Positions 1 through 11,856 of a stretch of 64,000 bases of DNA are shown one piece after another; position 1 is the stretch's first letter, and every line of letters starts with the position of its first letter. Below the pieces are notes generated by a model, which saw only the letters and a program-made list of their open reading frames with translations, made no database searches and had not been told where the DNA came from. This DNA is from Seriola aureovittata (Eukaryota; Chordata; Actinopteri; Carangiformes; Carangidae), in assembly GCF_021018895.1 (NCBI RefSeq), contig NC_079364.1, positions 34,045,701-34,109,700 of the forward strand, given 5' to 3'. The translations under genes were made by a program, and so were the position numbers.

Positions 1-285
1 CTCACACTATATCAGCTTTGCACAGTCCTCTGCCCCTTGCTCTCTGCCTCTCCTTATGCATTCTCTCCATTTTCTCCACATCGCTGCTCTTGCGCCTGGC
101 AGCCAATCGCCAAGCTCCCAGTCACAGGTCACCATAGTAACAGAGAGCTCTGTCGTTGCTCGGCTCTGTGGGGGAGTGACAGGCGTGTCGGCATGGCAAC
201 AACTCCAGAGACTGACACAAATCTGTGTGTGTTCTTGTAGAGGGTATAGATTTAGCTTTTCTTTAATTCTGGATTTTTTTTCCAG

Positions 286-287
<2 letters not shown>

Positions 288-357
<70 letters not shown>

Positions 358-364
358 TGTGTGT
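288..364. repeat. (GT)n microsatellite
   Basis: About 77 bases of GT dinucleotides with one GT-to-AT interruption near 351. It directly abuts the degenerate repeat at 388-530. Confidence 0.97.
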
Positions 365-387
365 CGAGGGGGGCCTGGTTTTAAGTT

Positions 388-530
388 TTAGGGCTCAGGT
401 TAGAACTAGGTTTAGGTTTAAGTTAGGTTCAGGATCAGGTTTGAGGTCAGGCATTTAGTTGAGATGGTTGAGGTTAGGGTAAGGGTCTAGGGAATGCATT
501 ATATCAATGAGTGTCCTCACAGAGATAGAA
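388..530 (+). repeat. Dispersed TTAGG-like repeat, copy 1
   Basis: GT-rich sequence with many imperfect GGTTAGG-like words. Two blocks, one reading roughly CATTTAGTTGAGATGG and one ending in GAGTGTCCTCACAGAG, are found again in inverted orientation near 40220-40345. This makes it a dispersed repeat family and not a telomeric array. It sits next to a CA/GT microsatellite. Class unknown. Confidence 0.6.
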
Positions 531-1069
531 GTACGTGTGTGTAGGGTTGGTGAAGTTTGAACATTTGAAAGACGTGGCTGTTTAGCAAACAAGGAGGTCA
601 AAAGGAAAGTTTGAGTTTCATTTGGGACTCCTGGGACTTCTCTGCCATGATTTGACCATTTCTATATCTCACTATAGAACTCCCCAACCTAAAGGAAGTG
701 TTATGCTAAATTGCTTGAGTACAACACAAGGCTCACACTAGCTTTTCTTAGGGCTTTTGACTACATCACATAGTCTTCTTCAGCAAAGTTTGAAGGTAAG
801 CTGGCTAACTCAGTTAAAAGGTTTGTTAGCTTGGTTGCTAACTGGAAGTTCACACAGTTTATTCAAGAGATGTATTTGTAACATCAACTGTCTGATAACT
901 GTATAAAAGTAATGCATTTAATTTATGTATTTATTTATGTATATTGTATACTGTATATTGTATATTATAGACTATTATATACTTAAACCATGGTCTTGGT
1001 CTCTTATGTGAACAGTCTGCATTTTTGTATCTTCCAAGAAGCCAGATGTCCAGCAACCATATCTAAAAC

Positions 1070-1490
1070 AATATTAAATAAATACATAAATAATAATACA
1101 TAAATAAATAAATACAGCTATGAAACAAATCCTGAAATAAATAAATTAGGTTATAAATGTAGAAATATATAAATACATGTACATAAACATACAAGTGAGT
1201 CAATAAATAAATAAATATAAATGAATAAATAAAGGAATAAAATTACATTATTATTTATGATGACAGTACCACAGAAGCTTTCAATGAGCTTGATCAATGT
1301 GTGATTCAGTTCTGTTGTGTTGCTGTTGCTTTGGTCTGAATCTTTGAGATAACCACACCTCCTCATTTGAATATAACAGATGGAAAAAATAAAAGTCCCC
1401 TGAAATATAAAAATTTAATTTCTAAAATAAAAAAACTATTTATTTATGTCATACCTGTATTTATTTATTTATTTATTTAAATTTGATTTA
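1070..1490. repeat. AT-rich (AAAT)n/(ATTT)n tract
   Basis: Runs of AAAT units lie near 1078-1125 and 1200-1236 and ATTT units near 1436-1485, with unique sequence between them. This looks like two inverted simple tracts around a short unique core. No coding signal. Confidence 0.7.
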
Positions 1491-2668
1491 GATGGCATTC
1501 CATAGCAATTGTCTATGTGTGCAGAGGTGAGACAGTGTGATACATGATTTTCCCTGTGAGATGGTTAAGTTCATGTTAAGTTCAATCAGTTTTTGGTCAG
1601 CTTGACACCTTTCTTCACGCACTGCTTTAGAGCTGAGGGGTGTAATCATGGATGTGTGTTCAGACAGTGAGGAATCAAAGAGGTGGATTTAAATTCACTT
1701 CACCTGAAGCCTTGGTGCCTCAAACCATCCGAGTACCCTAACATTTAGTCAGATAAGTTTCATAATAGACCTGGCTTCACTCAATAGTCAATTTAAATCA
1801 GTTGGACGTGAACACAGCTCAGAGTGAAATGAGATTTCACTTGTTGAAATCAGCTCTTCTCTGGTGTTTTCACTTTTCCTTATAAATTGTCAGTGGTTTC
1901 AGCTGTAGTCAGGTAGTATACTTGACTGATGCTGAACAGGATCCAGTACTGATCTGTGCATGTCTTGATTGTATCTGCACCAGTCAATTCCCCTCATTGA
2001 TGAGATACTCAGGACAGAATCTGTTACACAATGAATCTGAGTTTCCAGCAGATGTTTGCAACTGGTAAAATTCATGAATACAAGTGTTGTCAAAACTGCT
2101 GACTGACTTGATCCAGATACTTTAGTTATATTTTAAAGCTGCTTTTTGTTGCTCAATTTGGTGCATGTGAAATATACAAAATATTAGTGGTCCCCAGAGG
2201 AGGAATTCTGATGACTGTGATGATCCCCTGACTTTTTATATGGTCTACAGCAGGTGAACATTTTCACTTCAAGTGAGATATCTTCACATTTATCAGATGA
2301 TCCCATAACTTTTCATCCATCACCATCAACAGGGCAGACATACCTTTAATACTAATGTCATTCCCACCAGCCTCAGCTGTTCTTTATCTGTAGTGCTGAT
2401 TAACAGACATTAGCATGCTAACACGCGAAACTAGGATGGTGACCACAGTGAACATGCCAGCTAAATATCAGCATGCTAGCGTTATCATTTGGTGCAACTT
2501 AGCACAAAGCACCACTGTGCCAGTGTACCTGTCCTCACAGCTTCTGACATGGCATTCATTACAACACCAAGTGGGTACCTCCATAAACTTTCTCTTGCTG
2601 TTTGTGTGTGTGTAACTGTGTATCACACTAACATACATTTATACCCCCACCCGCCCTCTCTCTCCCAG

Positions 2669-2799
2669 ACTGCGACGACAGCAGCAGAGTCCGGGTCTGT
2701 TTGGGAAGATGCGGTCGACCCGGTTCAGTCCTGAAAATCCAGATGGTCCAACCAGCGACATGGATGAGGAGGAGGAGGAACTGCAGCTCCAGATCCCAT

Positions 2800-2801
<2 letters not shown>
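2669..2801 (+). CDS. Possible terminal coding exon of a host gene
   Basis: A pyrimidine-rich run ending in CTCTCTCTCCCAG gives a strong splice-acceptor look at 2655-2668. Behind it, the frame starting at 2670 stays open for 43 codons and ends in TGA at 2799-2801. The peptide is hydrophilic, contains SPENPDGPTSD and an acidic run DEEEEE, and ends LQLQIP. Such an acidic, low-complexity tail is plausible for a cytoplasmic C-terminus. The other two frames are also partly open, so the frame is not certain. I do not recognise the gene. A CA microsatellite begins at the stop codon and would lie in the 3' UTR; an AATAAA occurs near 3107. It could also be a chance ORF. Confidence 0.35.

Positions 2802-2869
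<68 letters not shown>
2801..2869. repeat. (CA)n microsatellite
   Basis: An uninterrupted AC dinucleotide tract of about 69 bases. Confidence 0.97.
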
Positions 2870-2870
<1 letters not shown>

Positions 2871-2902
2871 GCAGCCTCTGAGCACTTGTAAACATTGTTT
2901 TT
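2869..2902 (+). repeat. Microsatellite-flank repeat, copy 1
   Basis: The 34 bases after the CA tract, beginning AAGCAGCCTCTGAG, recur with one mismatch in the body, in inverted orientation, at 58706-58739, where they also flank a GT tract. This shows that the microsatellite and its flank belong to a dispersed repeat. Confidence 0.75.
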
Positions 2903-3753
2903 TGATATAGGAGGTGATAGAAGGTGAATGTTTTTACTCCGGAGGAAAAACATTGTTTTGTTTTGTCTTCTGTTCAACCAACACCAATCCAATCCAAACC
3001 AATCTAAAATTTTGGGATGAATTGTAACTAATTAATGACCATGTTAATGATCAATAATCAGTGTATCGTTAAAAAAACAAAAAAAAAAACAAAGAAAGCT
3101 TCATCAAATAAAAGCTTATGTATTATTTTCAGGTGACAAAGTTTTGAACCAGCAACAATATAATGAGCACACACCTTCACATAGAACACACACAGACATT
3201 CCCATGCTCTCACACATAGATAGACATAGATATTTGCATATTCAGACACACAAAAAATAGGACGGCGTTGACGTTAACAATGAACAAACTTCCGCCAAAC
3301 CACAGGAACAGAGGCTGACACACATCATCCTATCAGTGTACTCAGTCATTCTTACCTCATATACATCACAAACATCATAGCTTTCTGGTCTGAACTGTGC
3401 TACTGTATTCACAGAAGGCTCCGCCCCTCAGCTCCATCACTAGTATTAATACTTGAAACATGACTGACAGCTGTGAGGAAAGGGACTGTTATGTCCCTCT
3501 CAGCTCCAAAGTGTTTTTATCACTTTAGCAACTAATGTGACTAAAACAGTCGGCCACGTTTTAACCAGTATTTGTAATTTGTAATGTGAGTATTTTCCTC
3601 TTGAATACCGAAGATTCAAAGTCCTTTTCTGATGCAATTAAAGTTCACTTCCATCACTGGGAGCACACTTAACAGCAACCAGCCTCATTACACCACAATG
3701 TGTGTGGAACAGGAATTTTCTGTAACTCACCCATCACACTCCGCTTCACTTTG
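2903..3753. other. Non-coding stretch, nothing recognised
   Basis: No motif-bearing ORF or known repeat end was found. It contains A-rich runs near 3065-3090. Confidence 0.5.
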
Positions 3754-3761
3754 CTCCATAG

Positions 3762-4034
3762 TAGAGCTGAATAATTAATCAAAATATTATTGAAATCTCA
3801 ATATGGCCAAGAACAAAATCCAAATCACAGCAGCTGCAATTGGTCTGCAATTTGTCTAAAATGTATCACAACAGACCATGAATCTGGTGCTACAGAGACG
3901 CCAATATTCTCCACATGTAAGGAACATGTTTGTTTGGTACAAGACCCAACAAAAATTACATCATCATTGAAATCATGACTCATCTCAATATCTGTCAAAA
4001 TAATTGCCATATGATTTTTTTCATGTCAGCCCTT
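3762..4034. mobile_element. hAT-like MITE with 8-bp target duplication
   Basis: A 273-bp non-coding element bounded by imperfect inverted ends (TAGAGCTGA at the left, AAGGGCTGA on the opposite strand at the right). The 8-bp direct repeat CTCCATAG flanks it at 3754-3761 and 4035-4042, as expected for hAT-type insertion. Internal sequence is shared with the inverted copy at 56477-56831 and the partial copy at 56993-57143. It encodes nothing. Confidence 0.75.
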
Positions 4035-4536
4035 CTCCATAGCAAGTATGGTTAATGTCGCATCATGGGTAGTTAGGGGTGTGTTCAGATGGCAAATGGA
4101 CAGAGATAAACTTTATGCAGAACTACAGTTCTAACTGAGACCCAAACTCACCAAATTTCAGACTTGAACCCAACTCAAGACTGAGGCTGTATTTGTGTTA
4201 TATGCTTTATAGGCTTTCACATAAAAAGTAACTAATCTGACAATAATAAACCAACACACAACATGGCATGGCACCAAACAGACAGACCGGAGACAAATTA
4301 AAGACCAAACAACATGAAGTGTCTCAGTCAGGTGTTGATCCTCCAGAACAGCTTCACTGCTCCAAGTCTCTGAACACAACTGGAGGATGAACCATTCTTC
4401 ATAAACATATTTCCTCATGTTTTGATGATGATGGTGGTGAGCGCTGTCTAACAACAGCTGTCCAACATCTCACACAGTTCAACTGGACTGAGATCAGGTG
4501 ACTGAAGGTCACAGCATATGATTTAAATCATCTTCA

Positions 4537-4596
4537 TTAGGGATGCCACGATCCAATTTTTGTGCGATCAGTGGCTGATCAATCGGGCATCCCTAA
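4537..4596. mobile_element. 60-bp MITE with 10-bp inverted ends
   Basis: The segment starts TTAGGGATGC and ends GCATCCCTAA, a perfect inverted pair, around a short core containing GATCAGTGGCTGATC-like palindromic sequence. This is the form of very short fish MITEs. No target duplication could be assigned. Confidence 0.55.
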
Positions 4597-7044
4597 TTCT
4601 CATCCTCATCATACCCTCAATGACCCCTGTGACGTCTGTGGATGGAGACACTGTCATCCTGTTTCTACACTCATTCTTAGCTGTTTCCTTTAATGTGTCA
4701 CTGTGTCTGTTTATAACTTCTACTAATGAATAAGTTGTAAAGTGATTAAATGTCGCACTCTTGTCTGAATATGACATCAGAATTCTGTCTACATTTGTGC
4801 TTCCTTCATGTACTGTAGTGTTTGAGGGAAATGTAAACTAGATAAAAAAGGCTTGTAACTCTTGAGTCTGATCACTTCATAATGTAGTGTGTTCCCAGCA
4901 TGCCTGTGTCTCTGTCTGGTCCAGGTCTGAACAGGGACTGAACTAAAACCTGAATATTCATAAGCCAGAATCCAGCAATGTTGTGCTAAAAGAGGAAGAG
5001 ATTTAAAGTTGAATGTCGTTCCTTGATGCATTGAAGGTTTAAATTGTATAGACATTATAGCTTGACTGGTGATCCAATACTGTTGAATTGGAAGCTTCCT
5101 TTTCTGCCTACCACAGGGTCAACAGGGTCTACATCCAGAACTAAACCACACAGACCAGTACTCCAAACAGCAGGGGCTGGAAATACATCCAAAGTTCAGT
5201 TGTTCTGTTCTGTTTGGATGTGTTATGTGCAGATATGATTTTATGCAGTGTTTATGCTGATATTCAGTATTTTACAGTATTGTAATTTTCACTCCCTCAG
5301 ATCCAAAGTGTGTACTGTATGTCCAGTAATTCCCTCAGGGCTGTATTCAGTCAGGGGGAAGAACCTCTAAAGCAGCATTTAGACCCATAATGAGATAATG
5401 AAACTGTCACTAACGCCCAGGCCAGTAAAACTCTGCAGGTTTAATACTCCCAGGCTCCCTCAGGACGACCCATGTATTCAACAGGAGGGGGGGTTTGGAT
5501 ACGCTGTGTGTTGGACTGAAGAGTTCATTTGTTTGTGCAGAGCTGGGCCTGGTTAACTCTCCAGTCTAACAGTGGACAGATGTGAAAGCAATAGAACATC
5601 CTTAAATTCTCCACCTCCATCAGCAGACACTCTGCCTTGGCCTCCACCCTGACGCAGGAAGGGGACCAAGATATTTTTACTGATCAGAATTCTGAACTAT
5701 TTATGTTGTTGTTGTTATGGTTTAGTTTTATAAATGAACTGTACCACAGTGGTTTTGTATTAGTGATATAAATGTCAACTGTACATATAAAGAAACATAA
5801 GTCCCTGTGTCTTTTTTCTCTTTACTGTGTATGTGCATGTATCATCTGTAGATCATTTTTCACAAAGTTTTTCTCCTGAAGAAAAACAATACATTCTCCT
5901 GAATGGACAGTGATTTTTCACAGACTCTTTGGAATATGATCCCATGATAATGTTCATAGATTAAACAAATTACAATACAATATTTTTCCAGTTCAGTTAT
6001 TTAAGATGAAAAAATGGCCAAATAGCCAGTCCTGTCTGGCATCAGTCACAAGCCATAAAAGATGTTCATTGTAAGGACGTGCAGAATTATGGACCCAAAC
6101 TTGACACTTTGTTAGTCTTCCCACCATCAAACTATCAAATTGATAGGAAACAAGAGACAAAGGACTCTTCTCTCACAAACAGACCATGCCGTTAGCATGT
6201 CAGAGAGACACTCAACCAGACCAAGGGTCAAAGAGTCAGCTCCAGAGGATCAACGAAAGGACACCAGGCAAACTGGAAAGCATAGGCAAAAAATCCAGTT
6301 TGTAACAATAAGACCCTGCATATTGATATTCCATTGTTTCTTATATAGGAAAAGTAACACAAATGACTGATTGTCACTAAGGTGTGAATCCTGGCCTCTC
6401 TGTACCATGTATGAATAGAAACACACACACACACACAAGCCAAACTCCCTTCCTCTGTCCCTCTCTAGATAAGAGTCATAAACTACAACCCACATTCCAA
6501 TCCTGAGAAGTGAGCAGCAGAACTCTCATCACAGACACAGATCTGAGGAAGAATATAAAATTAAATATGTAACTGTTCTGTTACTCATGAGATGTTTCTA
6601 TGTAATAGGTCAATCCCAAACTTCTATCCTATCAAATGGTTGAAATGTAACATGTAGACTTTACAACAATTTCTTTTATGTGACCACACTGTCAGCATCC
6701 TTCACACAAGGTAACATACACAACATGACATCCAGAATGTTAATATTACTACTATTACAGTTGAAGAACTGCTGTGTAATCCACATTTAAAGACTATTAG
6801 CTTTAGGGAATGTTTAGTATGTTGTTTGATGAGTTAACCACTAGTATTATGATTAATTTCAGGTTTTGAAGGATGTAATATGAAATCCACACTTGTATTA
6901 TTCCTGTCTGTCATTATTAGTGCCATTACGTTTATATGTTGTTTCATTTAATGTTTTATGGTCATGGTGTAATGTAACTAATGTGCGAGTTTATACGTAA
7001 ACTTGCCTAATGTGCAATCTTATATTTTCTATTTTCTTCTATTT
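4597..7044. other. Non-coding stretch without recognised gene
   Basis: I see no motif-bearing ORF. Short open frames (for example near 5044-5238 and 6140-6370) lack recognisable domains. A short (CA)n run lies at 6420-6437. The rest appears unique. Confidence 0.5.
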
Positions 7045-8212
7045 CACCACCCGGGCCAGTTGCTTTTCCAGGACATAGCCTCTTGAGCTCCACCCTCACC
7101 TCCTCCGCTGTAAAGGACATCATCCACTCCAATAATTTCTTTGTAGGGGAACTGTATGTGTTCTAGTGCATGTTCAACCTATGGCTTCAGAAGGTGGAGA
7201 AGCAGCAACTCCTCCTGGTCTTCATGATGAGTGATGTGAGGGCCACCAGGCTGTAGTCATTTTTCTCAGTCGCTCATCCTACTTTAGGTACCGGAACAAG
7301 TCATGATGTCTTCCACAGGACCGGGACCCTCCCTGCTTGAAGGCGTAAGTTAAAGATCCTCTGGAGAGGCTCAGCCAGCTGGGCTGCACAGTCCTTTAAC
7401 AGCCTCGGACACACACCATCCAGGCCTGTTGCCTTTCCAGGACGTAGCCTATTGAGCTCTGCCCTCATCTCCCCTGTTGTAAAGGACAGGAAACTTGACC
7501 CCAGTGTGGAGGGAGTTGCAGCTGCAGTGTCAGGTTGTGAAGGAGATGCCGTAGGAGAAGCTGCAGCTGAAGCAGTGGGAGAGAGAACAGGTGAGGCTGT
7601 GTCACACCTGTTGGAGAAAAGGTTGAACTCATTGGCCTTGTCCTCATCACGTGATGTTGCCTGGCTGTTTTTCTCTTTAAAGCCAGTGTTGGTCCTCATC
7701 CCCTTCCACACTTCTCTGGTGTTGATGTGCTGGAGCTTCCTCTCTACTTTTTTTTGTAGTCCTCCTTCGCCTGCTTTAATCTCCTCTTCAGTTGCACACA
7801 CCTGAGCTTCTCCCTGTCTCCATCCCTGAAGGCCTCATTTGTCTAGTTGAGGAGGGTGTTACTGGTGATCCAGGGTTTGTTGTTTGAAGAGCAGTGTACA
7901 GTCCTTGCTAGTATTACAGTGTCCATACAGAAGTTAATGTAGTCTGTGGTACATTCAACCAATCTATCAAGGTCAGGGTCCTTGTTATCATTTTCCTGTG
8001 ACTCGAACAGAACACTCCAATCTGTGCACTTAAAACAGTCCTTTAGAGACTCACTGGCCTCCGGGGTCCACTTCCTGAATGAGCGGGTGGTTGCAGCCTG
8101 CCTCAGTACACAGGGCTTGTAAGAAGGCTGAAGAAAAACCAGATTATGATCTGATCTACTAAGTGGTGGTTGAACTGAAGTAGTGTAGGCCTCCTTGACG
8201 TTTGCATACAAC

Positions 8213-8530
8213 AGATCCAGTGTCTTATTTTCCCTTGTGGGACAGTCAACCTACTGAGTAAAGCCAGTCAGGTGAGAGGTGAGAGTGACATGGTTAAAAT
8301 CCCAATATTGCAATAAATGTGTCAGGGTGCTGGGATTGTACTCTTGCAACAGTCTCGTGAATCAAGTGATCAAGTGTCTTATTTTCCTTTGTGGCTGGTT
8401 TTGTGACTGGCTTCACTCAGTCAACATTCTGAGTGAAGCCAGTCAGGTGAGTGGTGAGAGTGACATGGTTAAAATCCCCTGATATTGCAATGAATGCTGG
8501 GCCTGTACTCTCGCAACAGTCTCATGAATG
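8213..8530. repeat. Tandem duplication inside the LINE, about 155-160 bp units
   Basis: Unit 1 (about 8213-8363) and unit 2 (about 8368-8530) share the word order GTGTCTTATTTTCC, AAGCCAGTCAGGTGAG, GAGTGACATGGTTAAAATCC and GCAACAGTCTC. Unit 2 also contains a perfect hairpin that is absent from unit 1 (8405-8444). Confidence 0.8.
8405..8444. repeat. Perfect 16-bp hairpin
   Basis: Arms 8405-8420 and 8429-8444 (GACTGGCTTCACTCAG and its exact complement) are separated by an 8-base loop. The neighbouring duplicate lacks the left arm, so the arm arose locally. Confidence 0.85.
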
Positions 8531-8758
8531 ACGTCATGGATGTGTTTGGTTATTAAATATGATTATTATTTTGTCTAAAAATGATAAGTTATTAACTAAG
8601 AAATTCTAAGTTATTATTATTAAACAAATTAATATTAGTTAATATTATGGTAACAATAACCAAACCAGGTTGCAGTCTAATGACCTTAGTAGTTAACCTA
8701 AAATAGTTGACCTCCTGAAAGGCTGGGTTTGTGCTTGGCAGGAGACGACGGCGGATGT

Positions 8759-8935
8759 CAGTGTTGTGTATTCATTAAAAAAAAACTAAACAAATGAATA
8801 GTTCATTTTTGGAACTTTGAACTTAGTTCGAAAATTTAAAAAAAAAAGAACTATGAACATGAACTACTTCAATTTCATCTGTATGAACTGAGCTTTGAAC
8901 TAGTCCTCTTTAAGTGTGAATTGGCACAACACTAG
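8759..8935. mobile_element. MITE-like repeat with AGTGTTGTG inverted ends
   Basis: The left end reads CAGTGTTGTG and the right end, on the opposite strand, AGTGTTGTGCCAATTC. The interior is A/T rich with repeated GTTCA/TGAAC words (for example GAACTTTGAACTTAGTTCG). A possible end fragment of the same family occurs at about 46095-46140. Target duplication not identified. Confidence 0.5.
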
Positions 8936-9541
8936 TGGACGTGAGACCCAATATTGTGGACGTGACTTTGTAGGGGGTCACACCCTGTGAACCAAAATGG
9001 TGGACATGGCTTGTCTTGGCTAGACAACCAGCAGCGCCGACTAGTGGCTGGGGCTTTGTGCTCACCCAACTCAAAATCCTCATCACCCATGTCTAGTGTT
9101 GGAGGATGTCTAGTGTGTATGTGGAGGTCTGAATGTGTGTGTTGGTGGAGAGCTAGAAAGGAGAAGGAGAGGAAAGGCGACTCTAGGCGGAGTCGGGTGA
9201 CTGTGAGAGGTGAGCGGCAGACGCTAGGACCACAGAGAGTGGGCGTATGGCCAGGAGGCGGTATGCGCGTTGTCTGATTCGTCATGGACTGAGCGTCTTG
9301 CTTTCTACCAGCGGTGGTTCACACAAGAGGCCCCGAAACGGGGCACACAACTCTTCTAGAGCGGTGAACAGTTACAAACAGCAAGTCTAATCACTCCTCA
9401 AAATATGACGCAAAGGACTTGGTGGTCCATCAATCACAACACAAACAATAACTCTAGCGACAAGAATCTACAACATTAATTCATACAACAAGTTGAACTA
9501 AGCACACAATCACTGTCTCTGCCCAGACATAAACCCCTTAC

Positions 9542-9716
9542 TGTCATGGGTTGCCATGCCGGAAATTTTATGTTTTGAGCTTTTGTGTTATGTGTATTAT
9601 TTTGGCCATTTCCTGTTTTATTTTGTAGTTACTTTCCTTGTGTCTTGATGTTTTACTTCCTGTCTTTGTCTTGTCTCACTATTTGTTGATTGTCTGCCCC
9701 ACACTAATGTGTTTCA
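9542..9716 (+). repeat. Truncated, diverged LTR of family A
   Basis: It starts TGTCATGGGTTGCCATGCCGG and contains TTCCTGTTTTATTTTGTA, TTTCCTTGTGTC and GATTGTCTGCCCC, all in the order seen in the LTRs at 19060, 21297 and 28969. It stops after AATGTGTTTCA, so the R/U5 end is missing. It is more diverged than the other copies and therefore probably older. Confidence 0.75.
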
Positions 9717-11856
9717 TAAACATTAAAACAGCAAACAGCAAGATAAAAGTAATCCAAAAAACAAATTCTAGAAGGTTGCATGTTGGGTCCAGGTTGGCGG
9801 GGCTTGTGGTGTAGCTGAGAGCGATGACATCACAGAGTTACATAAGTTCTGATGGCTTGTTTGAAAGTGATAGTTGGGGCTTCTCTTATTTTGTAAGCCC
9901 ACACTAACACTCCAAGAAGTACAGGTCATAAAAGCCTCATAGTGTGAGACAATTGTTCACTGTTTGTTTAGCTTTTGCTATGACTGATAGTGTCCAGATG
10001 GAGCCACTACTATCGTCTGTAGCTATGGAAACCAAGGTTTTAAAGATAAGGATGAAGGGAAAGGCAGAACTCAGAGAGAACTGTCCAAATCCAATTCCAG
10101 ACTAGGATGAGTGGAGTGAGGCAAACATCTGACACAGATAGCAGGAGGTCAGTGAGACATGTGACCATGTTCAGGTTCAGTGACCAGTACAGTCTTCACA
10201 CATATAGGTGAAGACTATAGACTGGCTTTATTTGGGTAAGGTACAGAAATGTGTTGAAACCATGTGATACCTAGGAATATATAAACTGCAGGCAGACAAC
10301 TTCAGGAACTGGTGTAGCACTACATGTTGACTTTGTATTGCTCTTCATTTGCTCATCAAGCTCACTTCTTCTGAACCTTGACTCCTGGTGGACATCTTTT
10401 CTTCAGCTCACAGGAATTTCTACCACACACAGTACAGAGGGGATATCACAGCTTTTACACTGAAAACTGCTTCCTGTTGCTGCTCCTTCTATTCAGTGTA
10501 AATGTAACACCCTCCCACGTAGCTACTGTATATGGGCGGGGCCCTGGGTACTTTTATTTATAGCTGACTGTGCTAGCCTGTGTAACAGGAGAGAAATGTA
10601 ATTGTTTTTATCCCTCTTAAACTTATTCATGAATTTTAATTTAATGGTGTTGCCTCCGCTTAAAAGGAAAAATATGAAATATTGATTTTAAATCCCATTA
10701 AGAATTAATTTTTTTCTATTGTCTTGATATTCCCTTTTTAACTCAAAACACATAAATACATAAATGCATAATTACATTAATGAAATGTTAATACTTTAAA
10801 GAAATGCAAATATGACACAAAGACAGTATTCTAAGTTAAATAAAATGTATATAAATAAAATATAAAATGCACACAAAATATGTCTCAAAACACTTAAAGA
10901 TGCTTCCCTTTTCAATATAACACTTTCCAAAAGTTTTCAGTTCAGGTCAATCTTATCAAGTTGCCCTTTAATTTCAGATTTCAGCTATGACCTTTTTTTC
11001 AAATACCAACTTTGCACGGGCACACACACACTAGCAGACACTCAAGTTTTCAACCAAAAATAAAATTGTGTCCTGTAAACCAAAAAAATCAAAACCGTTG
11101 CAGGCCTGAGTCGTTGAAAACAAACGGCCGGTTCACTTGGTACTGCAAGCAAAGAAAATAAAAGCTTGTTCCCCCTTTTTGGTTTTTACTCACAAATCCA
11201 TCAGTTCTCATCTGCAGCATGAACGAAAGGTGAAGAGCAGGGTGATGGTTAACAAGGCGACCAGTCAATGAAATTAGACTGCCGACAACAGTCCTAATGG
11301 AGTGATAGTTGAATGGGAGACTTTTACTCATCCACTAGGTCCAAAGAGTATTTCCTGGTCCACTGTGTACATAAACATTTCTCTTAGTCTCCTTTAATTC
11401 ATTCACAAGCTCATTTACTTCTAATACTGAGTCTGTGAAAGCTTAAACTAGCTGGTAACATTAGCAAATACTAGCAACACACAGTCACATTAGCTGCTAC
11501 CACATTGAAAATAAATGCAAATTCTGCTAGCGTGCTAATGCGCGAATAATGCTTAGCATCTCCCTTTTAAACCACTACATCATGTCAAAGCAGTACATAC
11601 ACAAACATACTTTTCAAAGTCTGTTACTCGTCAGTAAACTCTGCATCCACCAAAGTATTGGACTGAATTACTCTCTGCAGCTGTACACTTCTGGCTAACC
11701 TGAGTATCGTTATTGTCACCTTAAGCCCATGGCTTCCATCTATGGCCATTACATCCCGCCCCTCTACCTTTCTGATTGGGCTGACAGGATTGTAACTACC
11801 AATGCAACACTCTTGAGATTAGGTTTTGAGCTGACCACGCTACTCTTTGTTCACTG
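9717..11856. other. Non-coding stretch without recognised gene
   Basis: Open frames near 10378-10563 and 11089-11331 carry no recognisable motif. A TATATAAA word occurs near 10278. The region 10600-10900 is strongly AT-rich. Just upstream of this stretch, 8987-9277 is open on both strands without a recognisable product. Confidence 0.5.

Larger units (their letters stand above)
1..2668. other. Non-coding stretch without recognised gene
   Basis: No convincing coding region is visible. Short open frames here are not supported by motifs. The stretch holds a long (GT)n tract, a TTAGG-like degenerate repeat and an AAAT-type AT-rich tract, described separately. The remainder reads as unique, AT-rich fish intergenic or intronic DNA. 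If the candidate exon that follows is real, this could be its upstream intron. Confidence 0.6.
7045..8535 (-). mobile_element. Dead LINE (jockey type), endonuclease and RT pieces
   Basis: Reading the minus strand from 8535 down, the 3' part of an APE-type endonuclease comes first (8211-7843, with the SDHN catalytic motif in the sequence LSRSDHNLVFLQPSYKP). A linker and the start of the reverse transcriptase follow (7801-7301), with the typical LNRLRPGKATGLDG and GRVPVLWKTS stretches. RT sequence with LTSLIMKT continues degenerately to about 7170. A second diverged fragment of the same RT start, containing LKRLCPGKATGPGG, lies at 7055-7150, so the element is rearranged. Frameshifts and stops break it. 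The clade is L2/Rex1-like by appearance; that assignment is inference. A close relative lies at 53575-55390. Confidence 0.85.

Noticed and set aside
388..530. Interstitial telomere from TTAGGG-like words.
   Set aside because: The words are too irregular, and the same block with the same order of unique words occurs at 40220-40345, so it is a dispersed repeat.
2701..2910. The frame reading into a long (TH)n run, and similar Cys-Val or Thr-His frames at 2628-2992, 56-391, 18887-19084 and 40757-41095.
   Set aside because: These are translations of CA/GT microsatellites.
7258..7272. A 15-base match to the inside of the IS630-like terminal repeat (TTTTTCTCAGTCGCT) inside the LINE at 7045-8535.
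   Set aside because: It lies between ordinary RT sequence on both sides, has no partner end and no TA target pair. A footprint of the transposon cannot be excluded but nothing else supports it.
8987..9277. A gene from two overlapping open frames on opposite strands.
   Set aside because: Neither frame has a recognisable domain, start context or codon pattern; the openness seems due to composition.
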